Of a stretch of DNA of 5,958 nucleotides, positions 1 to 5,202 are shown in pieces. Made by a program: the position numbers and the translations under genes. The stretch is from NCBI GenBank assembly GCA_003518885.1, contig DOXU01000145.1, forward strand, positions 1-5,958, in the 5' to 3' direction. Numbering within the stretch: position 1 is the first letter of the stretch; every line of letters begins with the position of its first letter. The notes beneath the pieces were generated by a model, which had not been told where the DNA came from, did no database searches, and saw only the letters and a program-made list of their open reading frames with translations. The DNA comes from Oscillospiraceae bacterium (lineage in GTDB: Bacteria > Bacillota > Clostridia > Oscillospirales > Ethanoligenentaceae).

Positions 1-210
1 AACTACATCTGCCCATTTTAGATCAGCATCCCGTAAGGTATCCACATTCATCTCAATTAATTTTTTATGATATGTTTCGTTGGGCATCATTGCTGCTATT
101 GTCATCAGGCCTAAGGGCGGAAAGGCCGCTTTTTTAGACACAAAACGCAAAGCATACTGGAATCCCCAATATGTGATTGGATACTTAGGATAAACGAGTA
201 GAATATTCAT
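1..210 (-). CDS. B12-binding domain radical SAM protein, N-terminal part (runs off the left edge)
   Basis: The first 70 codons of a minus-strand gene are present and the rest lies outside the window. The product begins MNILLVYPKYPITYWGFQYA and continues with a KKAAFPPLGLMTIAAMMP segment and an AD-L-WADVV ending. This is the pattern of the N-terminal cobalamin-binding Rossmann domain of B12-binding radical SAM proteins (the DUF4070-containing group): first strand NILLVYP, then the FPPLGL helix cap, then the strand approached by WADVV. The radical SAM CxxxCxxC cluster motif would lie further downstream, so the catalytic domain cannot be confirmed here. The ATG at 208-210 is preceded by GGAGGG (215-220 read on the minus strand) at a 4-nt spacing, and by a near-consensus promoter about 110 nt upstream. 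These proteins usually carry out radical methylation or rearrangements; the substrate cannot be inferred. Confidence 0.8.
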   Translation of the reverse strand, partial: MNILLVYPKYPITYWGFQYALRFVSKKAAFPPLGLMTIAAMMPNETYHKKLIEMNVDTLRDADLKWADVV

Positions 211-320
211 ATTTCCCTCCACATGAGCTTTTTTCTTGCAATCCGCCGCATAACAAACGCAAAAACCTACGACGACCGCCCCTTCAACTCAAAAAGGGTT
301 TAAAAGATAAAATCACTCTC

Positions 321-349
321 ATTATATCGATCTCTGAAAGAAATTGCAA
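321..349 (-). promoter_or_regulatory. Housekeeping-type promoter for the radical SAM gene
   Basis: Read on the minus strand, TTGCAA (344-349) is followed after exactly 17 nt by a perfect TATAAT (321-326). It points at the radical SAM start at 210 and would give a leader of about 105 nt. The fit to the vegetative sigma-factor consensus is close (4/6 at -35, 6/6 at -10). Confidence 0.7.
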
Positions 350-411
350 GATAAAATTCCCATTTTTTTACATGTGTTGCGGCATAAAGCCCGTTATTTG
401 ACAACATGTGC

Positions 412-440
412 TTGTTCACGGCTACCCAACCTGCTATACT
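412..440 (+). promoter_or_regulatory. Extended -10 promoter for the lipid kinase gene
   Basis: TTGTTC (412-417) and TATACT (435-440) are separated by 17 nt, and the -10 hexamer is preceded by TGC, making an extended -10 element (TGCTATACT, 432-440). The weak -35 is probably offset by the TG motif. Transcription would start near 447, leaving a leader of about 110 nt before the kinase start. A perfect TTGACA at 398-403 is too far from this -10 (31 nt) to pair with it. Confidence 0.55.
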
Positions 441-513
441 ATGGCTCAAAGGACACTGTGTAGCAAACGATTTTTTCCTATTTTTTGTACAAACTGTATG
501 AGCACCTGATTTT

Positions 514-537
514 ATGCCAAAATAAAAATATTGGCAT
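514..537 (+). repeat. 7-bp inverted repeat directly before the kinase ribosome binding site
   Basis: ATGCCAA (514-520) and TTGGCAT (531-537) are perfect inverted copies around an A/T-rich 10-nt centre. The second arm ends 4 nt before the SD at 541-549, inside the predicted leader. It could be an operator or an RNA hairpin affecting ribosome access. No T-tract follows, so it is not an intrinsic terminator. Confidence 0.45.
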
Positions 538-540
538 TTG

Positions 541-559
541 AAAGGAGTGTTTAGCAATC
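541..559 (+). promoter_or_regulatory. Ribosome binding site that selects an ATC start codon
   Basis: AAAGGAGTG (541-549) is a strong SD. Nine bases after GGAG, in the kinase frame, lies ATC (557-559). The frame is closed upstream by TGA at 539-541, and no ATG, GTG or TTG occurs between that stop and the TTG at 632, which lies beyond the NPHAGKG motif. CTG at 602 would start in the middle of the first beta strand and has only a weak, distant AGAAGG. ATC is therefore the best-placed initiation codon. Confidence 0.55.
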
Positions 560-1531
560 GAAAAGGAAACACAAAGCCCTACTAAGAAGGCAGCCCTCAT
601 TCTGAATCCCCATGCAGGAAAAGGACGAAATTTGGGAGATATTTTCACCCCTCTTCGTTTGGCTGGCTATCAAACAAAAATATACAAGACACACAAAGCC
701 GGTGATGCGGCTAAATATGCAAAAGATCTTGCTTCACAAAATGATCTTATTTTGTGCTGCGGCGGAGATGGGACTCTTCATGAAGTCGTTACCGGTATTT
801 TACAGGCAGCTGCGAATACGCCTATTGGCTATATTCCCGCCGGAACTACAAACGATATGGCCTGCTCTTTAAATATTCCCACAGACCCCATGCATGCCAT
901 ATACTCCATTTTAAATGGAAAATCTTCCGCACAAGATATTGGTTTGCTAGGCAAATCACAGTATTTTACCTATATTGCGGCCTTTGGCGCTTTCACCAGC
1001 ATCCCTTATTCCACTCCACAGCACTGGAAAAGTCGACTGGGCTATCTGGCCTATTTATTGCAAATTCTTTGTTGCTTAAATGAACTGCATCCCTATAAAT
1101 TAGACTTTGTTACAGACAGTGGACCGCATGAATCTGGCGCCTTTCTTTATGGCGGTGTTACAAATGCCTACACCGTTTCAAAGATTTTCCACTTTAAAAA
1201 AGAGGATGTAAAACAGGACGATGGTCAATTAGAATTAATGTTGATACGATGTCCACAAAATCCACTCGATTTTTTCCGTATTGCGGCCAACTTAATTCTA
1301 CGGAAAACAGACGATCATCTTGTTATCTTCCGGCATATCCATTCTGCGACCTTTCATTTTGAAGAAGAAACCACTTGGACTGCAGATGGTGAGTACGCAG
1401 GAAAACATCAGCAGGTATCCCTTCGTTGTTTACCCGGAGTCGTGCAGCTTATCCATGGGCCTACACAACAACAAACCATTCCCTTGCGTAAACATCCTCT
1501 TTTTCCCGGGCACAACTCTTCTACAACGTAA
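557..1531 (+). CDS. YegS/DagK-family lipid (diacylglycerol-type) kinase, probable non-canonical ATC start
   Basis: The product transfers phosphate from ATP to a lipid hydroxyl, typically diacylglycerol, feeding phosphatidic acid back into phospholipid synthesis at the inner face of the membrane. From the ATC start it is 324 residues, a little over the usual ~300. Residues 10-24 form the first strand and the NPHAGKG motif (17-23); GGDGTLHEVVTG (69-80) is the DAGK-catalytic nucleotide-binding motif; IPAGTTNDMA (93-102) matches the family G-T-x-N-D motif; DIG and AAFGAF segments follow; a WTADGE motif (D277, E279) matches the conserved C-terminal DGE. All family hallmarks are intact, so the gene looks functional despite its start. 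A TTG at 632 would delete NPHAGKG and is rejected as the start. The gene stands alone behind its own promoter, and its 3' end overlaps the convergent lipoprotein gene by 11 bp. The exact lipid substrate cannot be told from sequence. Confidence 0.88.
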   Translation: MEKETQSPTKKAALILNPHAGKGRNLGDIFTPLRLAGYQTKIYKTHKAGDAAKYAKDLASQNDLILCCGGDGTLHEVVTGILQAAANTPIGYIPAGTTNDMACSLNIPTDPMHAIYSILNGKSSAQDIGLLGKSQYFTYIAAFGAFTSIPYSTPQHWKSRLGYLAYLLQILCCLNELHPYKLDFVTDSGPHESGAFLYGGVTNAYTVSKIFHFKKEDVKQDDGQLELMLIRCPQNPLDFFRIAANLILRKTDDHLVIFRHIHSATFHFEEETTWTADGEYAGKHQQVSLRCLPGVVQLIHGPTQQQTIPLRKHPLFPGHNSSTT

Positions 1532-2012
1532 ACCCACTCCGTTTGATTAGGCTTCGCCCAGGTGTGGAGTAGAAATAATTGATCACATCTTGGCCAGACA
1601 CATAATTGCGGCTAGAAAGCGACTTGCCAGCAGAATAGACATTCCCTTCATTATCTGCTGCAATGCTAACATAATTGTCCACCTTTTTTTTGCTCATCAA
1701 TTCACGAAGGGCTGGTGAGCCATAGAGATAACTACCTTTTCGCTCGGTGGTTTTTCCTCCCAATATAATCACATCAGGAGTATCTCCATTTTCTACTGCC
1801 TGTTTAAGCGCATCCGTTGTGCCAAAACGCATCTGTACTTGCGTGCCGAAACGCTGTTCTATTTGCGTGGCATCTGCCATTACAATAGGAGCAAGATTCA
1901 TGTCAGCATACACCGTTATCTTTTTTGCTCTTTTAAAGTTTACACAGCCCGTCATAGAGATCACACAGGCTCCTATTGCAACTGCTACTGCACAGATGCG
2001 CTTTATTTTCAT
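1521..2012 (-). CDS. Short ModA-like lipoprotein (molybdate-type solute-binding protein lacking the second lobe)
   Basis: This 163-residue predicted lipoprotein has a KIKR basic start, a hydrophobic stretch (6-20) and a lipobox ending MTGC with lipidated Cys23. Residues 31-85 follow the N-lobe of ModA-type binding proteins: ITVYADMNLAPIV (strand 1), the E-x-x-FGTQVQMRFG segment, TTDALKQAVENG, and DVIILGG. The end, VINYFYSTPGRSLIKRSGF (143-161), resembles the ModA C-terminus (FL-S-GQ-IL-K-GF). About 90 residues expected between these parts, forming the second lobe, are absent with no frameshift. The ATG at 2012 is preferred over one 18 bases upstream because GGGGGGA lies 9 nt before it and nothing SD-like precedes the upstream one. 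No modB or modC gene is adjacent. It may be a non-transporting binding protein or a cleanly deleted remnant; function is uncertain. Confidence 0.65.
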   Translation of the reverse strand: MKIKRICAVAVAIGACVISMTGCVNFKRAKKITVYADMNLAPIVMADATQIEQRFGTQVQMRFGTTDALKQAVENGDTPDVIILGGKTTERKGSYLYGSPALRELMSKKKVDNYVSIAADNEGNVYSAGKSLSSRNYVSGQDVINYFYSTPGRSLIKRSGFTL

Positions 2013-2126
2013 TGTGCGAATTCCCCCCATGTTTTAAGTATACTGCTCTTCCTTTATTCATTATAAATAATTTATCCTTCAAAACTGTGCCAAAACATGC
2101 CTGCCGCGCAAAGTACGGCTTTTGAC

Positions 2127-2155
2127 AGTATAGCATACCTAACCGTGTGCGGCAA
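2127..2155 (-). promoter_or_regulatory. Extended -10 promoter for the ModA-like lipoprotein gene
   Basis: Read on the minus strand, TTGCCG (2150-2155) and TATACT (2127-2132) are 17 nt apart, and TGC precedes the -10 hexamer (extended -10). The leader would be about 107 nt. A second perfect TATAAT (minus strand, 2060-2065) lies closer to the gene but has no good -35. The -10 element abuts a plus-strand TTGACA (2122-2127), for which no matching plus-strand -10 was found. Confidence 0.55.
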
Positions 2156-2166
2156 CGGGCATATTT

Positions 2167-2180
2167 CTGATTTAAATCAA
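2167..2180. promoter_or_regulatory. Palindrome resembling a Crp/Fnr-family operator
   Basis: CTGATTTAAATCAA contains a perfect 12-bp palindrome, TGATTTAAATCA (2168-2179). It matches the Fnr/Crp-type consensus TTGAT-N4-ATCAA at 9 of 10 defined positions. It touches the SD (AAAGGAG, 2179-2185) of the adaptor gene, where binding would repress rather than activate. A/T-rich palindromes can arise by chance, so this is tentative. Confidence 0.3.
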
Positions 2181-2190
2181 AGGAGTTTTT

Positions 2191-3174
2191 ATGAAAATTC
2201 GTCATTCGGTTCCATTACGCCTGGTGGCAATCACATTCTCTGCTGCATTGCTTGTTCTTTCTCTCAGTGGATGTAGCGGGACGAAAAGGAGCACCACTTC
2301 TGCCGCCAAAACAACCACCGTTTCACGGGGAAATATCAGCGTAACTGTTCACGGCAGCGGTACCATTCAGGCAACATCCGTACAAGCAGTCAGTAATAGT
2401 ACGGCCGGAAAAGTAACCCAAATTTTTAAGGAGGATGGCGATACTGTCAAAGAAGATGAGAATATTGCCGAAATTTCCCAAATTGGTACCAATGCGAAAT
2501 CTTACATCACAGCGCCAACCGATGGCGTCGTCTCTCTTTCACAATTAGAAGTCGGAGCAACCGTCCAAGCCGGTATGACCGTTTGCAACGTGCAAAGCGC
2601 CTCTAGCTTTAAAGCTGTTATTAACGTTGATGAACTCGACATTGCAAATGTTAAAAGTGGACAAAAAGCCGATGTAAGTGTGGATGCACTCTCAGGGAAA
2701 ACATTCTCTGGAACAGTAGATAAAATCTCACAAACTGGCGTATCTGCCAATGGTGTCACCACGTTCAATGTAACACTCTCTCTAGCAGACTCCTCTGGTT
2801 TAATGGATAAAATGAGCACCAGCGCAGATATTTCTACTGGCGACAGTCAAAATACGCTGCTTGTGCCAGTGGAAGCTTTGACAACAGAAGGGTCACAACG
2901 GTACTTGACCGTGCGCACCAAAAGCAACAACAAAAACGTCGACAAAAAAACCGCTGTCACTGTTGGCTTGATTAGCGACACCCAAGCGGAAATCAAATCC
3001 GGTGTATCAGAAGGGGCAACCGTCGTTCTACCGGATTTGTCTCCCAGTAATAATAGTGGATTAAACGGCATGGGTGGTGGCGGTCAAAATTCCTCCAATG
3101 CCTCTTCGAACACTTCCTCAAGTGCCTCTAGTTCTACAAGCCAGGCCACCTCTTCATCTGCTGCAGGGGGGTAG
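2191..3174 (+). CDS. MacA/HlyD-type periplasmic adaptor lipoprotein of an ABC exporter, hairpin-less
   Basis: This 327-residue membrane-fusion (adaptor) protein is anchored outside the membrane by lipid: signal peptide 1-27, lipobox LSGC with Cys28. The two lipoyl half-motifs are residues ~64-96 (GKVTQIFKEDGDTVKEDENI) and ~102-134 (ITAPTDGVVSLSQLEVGATV). They are joined by only about 6 residues, so the alpha-helical hairpin that contacts TolC in Gram-negative MacA is missing. A beta-barrel domain (~139-220) and membrane-proximal domain (~225-283) follow. The last 44 residues (284-327) are almost only Ser, Asn, Gly, Ala and Thr, without charge, probably a disordered wall-spanning tail. The ATG follows AAAGGAG at 5 nt. 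It is the first gene of the exporter operon and is expected to sit on the permease's extracytoplasmic domain. No clear plus-strand promoter was found upstream. Confidence 0.88.
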   Translation: MKIRHSVPLRLVAITFSAALLVLSLSGCSGTKRSTTSAAKTTTVSRGNISVTVHGSGTIQATSVQAVSNSTAGKVTQIFKEDGDTVKEDENIAEISQIGTNAKSYITAPTDGVVSLSQLEVGATVQAGMTVCNVQSASSFKAVINVDELDIANVKSGQKADVSVDALSGKTFSGTVDKISQTGVSANGVTTFNVTLSLADSSGLMDKMSTSADISTGDSQNTLLVPVEALTTEGSQRYLTVRTKSNNKNVDKKTAVTVGLISDTQAEIKSGVSEGATVVLPDLSPSNNSGLNGMGGGGQNSSNASSNTSSSASSSTSQATSSSAAGG

Positions 3175-3179
3175 TCCTT

Positions 3180-3866
3180 TTGATTGAATTAAAAAATATA
3201 GAAAAAATCTATCAAATGGGAGATGTTAAAGTAGTCGCATTAGGCGGCGTCTCCCTATCTGTCGTAGATGGCGAATTTACTGCCATCATTGGTCCGTCCG
3301 GTAGTGGAAAATCGACTTTAATGAATATCCTTGGCTGTTTAGACACACCGGATAAAGGCCTTTATCTGCTGGATGGACAGGACGTTACCAAAATGAGCGA
3401 AAAAAATCTAAGCCATATTCGCAGCCGAAAAATCGGGTTTATCTTTCAGCAATTCAATCTATTGCAAAAGCTAACCGCTTTTGAAAATGTTGAATTACCC
3501 ATGGTTTATCAGGGTGTTCCATCAAAAGAGCGTCGTGCACGTTCATTAGCTGCGCTAGAACGAGTGGGCCTGGATAAGCGAATCCACCACAAGCCCAAGG
3601 AACTCAGTGGCGGTCAGCAACAGCGTGTGGCAATTGCCAGAGCCATCGCTGCTAAACCCTCTCTGATTCTGGCGGACGAACCGACCGGAAATTTAGATTC
3701 CAAATCCGGAGCAGAGGTTATGTCTATTCTACATGAATTACATCATGCTGGAAATACTATTGTATTGATTACCCATGACGCCAAAGTGGCCCAAGAAGCC
3801 GAACGCCGTATACTGATCGCCGATGGAAAAATTACATCAGATGACAAAGGCGGTGAGCCGGCATGA
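3180..3866 (+). CDS. MacB/LolD-type ABC transporter ATP-binding protein
   Basis: This 228-residue cytoplasmic ATPase powers the exporter. All ABC motifs are intact: Walker A GPSGSGKST (38-46), Q-loop Q90/Q91 in GFIFQQFNLL, signature LSGGQQQR (142-149), Walker B LILADEP (162-168) with catalytic Glu167, D-loop NLDS (171-174) and switch His199. The pattern and length match the MacB/LolD/FtsE-like (type VII) group. The start is TTG at 3180, 5 nt after the adaptor stop. Its SD is the GGGGGG run (3166-3171) formed by the adaptor's final Gly codons, so translation is probably coupled. The stop overlaps the permease ATG by 4 nt. In Gram-negative MacB this domain is fused to the permease; separate genes are the usual Gram-positive arrangement. 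Confidence 0.95.
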   Translation: MIELKNIEKIYQMGDVKVVALGGVSLSVVDGEFTAIIGPSGSGKSTLMNILGCLDTPDKGLYLLDGQDVTKMSEKNLSHIRSRKIGFIFQQFNLLQKLTAFENVELPMVYQGVPSKERRARSLAALERVGLDKRIHHKPKELSGGQQQRVAIARAIAAKPSLILADEPTGNLDSKSGAEVMSILHELHHAGNTIVLITHDAKVAQEAERRILIADGKITSDDKGGEPA

Positions 3867-5029
3867 ATTTTATGCAATCTCTTCGCATGGCTTGGCTCTC
3901 TGTTATTTCAAATAAAATGCGTTCCTTCCTTACCATGTTGGGGATTATTATTGGCGTATTTGCTGTGACCGTTCTGGTCTCCATTGGGCAGGGTGCCACG
4001 GCCAATATTACTGGCCAAATTCAAGGGCTTGGATCCAATATGATTGCGGCCAGTGTTACCAGTAAAAGCCCCGTTTACATCTCACTCTCCGAGGTAAATC
4101 ACCTGCAGAATGCAAATGGACTGGGCACGGTCGCTCCCCTGATATCTTCCCCTTCCACCGCAAAATCAGGAACTCGCACGCAAAGTACCACACTAGAGGG
4201 AACAACGCCCGGCTACGATACTGTCCGCAGCCTTTCGGTGCAAGATGGCCGTTTTCTCACGCAGACGGATACAGACAACCGCAGCGCTGTGGCAGTCATT
4301 GGCACCGATGTAGCCGATGCTTTGTTTGGCAGTCGTTCGGTCGTCGGACAGACAATGCAGGTACAAGGTAGGTCCTTTCGAATTATTGGCGTTTTGACCC
4401 ATAAAGGCAGCTCTGTAACCGGCTCAAATGACAACCGCATAATTGTCCCTGTAACAATTGCCCAAAGAATGCTCCATCAAACACAGATCACCAGTATCAT
4501 GGCCTCCTCACAGACAAATGATTCTGTCGATCAGGGCGTCCACACACTGGAAACCTTTCTTTTTCGTAAAACACATAGTACTAAAGATTACACCATCTTC
4601 AGCCAAAGTGATTTGCTTTCCACGCTCAATACAATCACGGGCACATTAACCGCCATGCTTGGTGCGTTGGCAGGAATCTCTCTATTGGTCGGTGGAATTG
4701 GCATTATGAATATTATGTTAGTTTCCGTTACCGAAAGAACGCGAGAGATCGGTATCCGTAAGGCGATTGGCGCCGGCCGTGGGAATATTCTGATTCAATT
4801 TTTGATTGAGTCGATTCTGATTTCACTCACGGGCGGTGTTATCGGCCTAATATTTGGTGGAATTGGCACCTATATTATCGGCCGGTTTATGAAAATCTCT
4901 TTATCCATATCCCCCGGTATTGCACTTTTGGCCCTCGTATTTGCCTTAACAGTCGGCATTGTTTTTGGTATTTATCCTGCAAACAAGGCCTCCAAAATGC
5001 GCCCAATCGACGCTCTTCGATACGAATAA
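3863..5029 (+). CDS. MacB/FtsX-type ABC transporter permease
   Basis: This 388-residue membrane protein has the MacB layout: a short amphipathic N-terminus, TM1 (~22-42, LTMLGIIIGVFAVTVLVSIG), a large extracytoplasmic MacB core domain (~43-260), then three clustered helices (~264-288, ~311-336, ~350-370). Between TM2 and TM3 is the conserved TERTREIGIRKAIGA coupling segment (~290-304), which contacts the ATPase. The C-terminus (YPANKASKMRPIDALRYE) is typical of the FtsX-like family. The ATG overlaps the ATPase TGA as ATGA, and GGTGAG (3852-3857) supplies an SD. Such permeases work by mechanotransmission, pushing substrate from the outer face rather than through a channel. Known relatives export macrolides, lipopeptides or toxic peptides; the substrate here is unknown. 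A strong terminator follows 19 bp after the stop. Confidence 0.93.
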   Translation: MNFMQSLRMAWLSVISNKMRSFLTMLGIIIGVFAVTVLVSIGQGATANITGQIQGLGSNMIAASVTSKSPVYISLSEVNHLQNANGLGTVAPLISSPSTAKSGTRTQSTTLEGTTPGYDTVRSLSVQDGRFLTQTDTDNRSAVAVIGTDVADALFGSRSVVGQTMQVQGRSFRIIGVLTHKGSSVTGSNDNRIIVPVTIAQRMLHQTQITSIMASSQTNDSVDQGVHTLETFLFRKTHSTKDYTIFSQSDLLSTLNTITGTLTAMLGALAGISLLVGGIGIMNIMLVSVTERTREIGIRKAIGAGRGNILIQFLIESILISLTGGVIGLIFGGIGTYIIGRFMKISLSISPGIALLALVFALTVGIVFGIYPANKASKMRPIDALRYE

Positions 5030-5048
5030 TAAGTCTATTTTTCCTTTT

Positions 5049-5083
5049 AAAAGGGGCCATCCCAATGGGATGGCCCCTTTTTT
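5049..5083 (+). terminator. Strong intrinsic terminator of the exporter operon
   Basis: An 11-bp GC-rich stem (GGGGCCATCCC, 5053-5063, with GGGATGGCCCC, 5067-5077) has an AAT loop and is extended by AAAA/TTTT pairs. It is followed by six T residues (5078-5083). On the minus strand the stem is followed by only TTTT then AAAA, so it may also terminate, less efficiently, transcripts from the minus-strand gene ending at 5203. Confidence 0.93.
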
Positions 5084-5090
5084 ATATAAA

Positions 5091-5188
5091 TAGCTGCACT
5101 TTTCAAACCTAAAAGGCTTGTCCGCTCCGCGGAAATTGTGCCAAACAAGGGACTTCGCCACGTGTCCAGCCGCATGATGCGACAGCTA
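5091..5188. repeat. Inverted-repeat-rich non-coding stretch 3' of the TnpB-like ORF
   Basis: Several perfect inverted repeats are packed here: TCCGC/GCGGA with a 3-nt loop (5121-5133); CTTGT/ACAAG (5117-5121 and 5145-5149) enclosing it; CGCAT/ATGCG around one base (5171-5181); and an outer TAGCTG/CAGCTA pair (5091-5096 and 5183-5188). No credible ORF fits. It lies immediately downstream of the minus-strand TnpB-like ORF, where a TnpB element would carry its right end and guide-RNA scaffold. It could equally be a dispersed intergenic repeat or a 3'-UTR fold. No match to a known RNA family was recognised. Confidence 0.4.
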
Positions 5189-5202
5189 AAGCACCCATTT
5201 TA

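Larger units (their letters stand above)
211..556. other. Divergent intergenic region between the radical SAM gene and the lipid kinase gene
   Basis: This 346-base gap holds no convincing gene. It contains a minus-strand promoter (321-349), a plus-strand promoter (412-440), a 10-bp palindrome TTTGTACAAA (484-493), a 7-bp inverted repeat (514-537) and the kinase SD (541-549). The minus-strand leader is about 105 nt long and has only a weak CCCTT/AAGGG inverted repeat (280-298); no recognised riboswitch was seen in it. An open frame on the minus strand (300-572) crosses both promoters and resembles no protein family, so it is not called. Confidence 0.6.

Noticed and set aside
211..314. Cobalamin riboswitch in the leader of the B12-type radical SAM gene
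   Set aside because: The leader is only about 105 nt and I see no B12-box-like sequence, so it is too short and lacks the conserved core.
398..403. Perfect TTGACA as the -35 of the kinase promoter
   Set aside because: The only good -10 (435-440) is 31 nt away, too far to pair; TTGTTC at 412 fits the 17-nt spacing.
300..572. Open frame of 90 codons on the minus strand across the divergent gap
   Set aside because: It covers both promoters, the inverted repeat and the kinase SD, has no SD of its own and resembles no protein family.
2122..2127. Plus-strand TTGACA as the -35 of the exporter operon promoter
   Set aside because: No -10-like hexamer lies 16-18 nt downstream (the bases there are GTGTGC). 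It overlaps the -10 of a better minus-strand promoter by one base.
1933..2205. Open frame on the minus strand overlapping the ModA-like gene start and the exporter start
   Set aside because: It is a different frame over the ModA-like signal peptide and the divergent promoter region, with no recognisable motifs.
4946..5161. Open frame on the minus strand across the exporter terminator
   Set aside because: It would translate the terminator hairpin and the end of the permease gene; no SD and no family resemblance.
5084..5202. CRISPR array, tRNA or known riboswitch in the structured stretch
   Set aside because: There are no direct repeats with regular spacers, no cloverleaf, and no riboswitch core that I can recognise.
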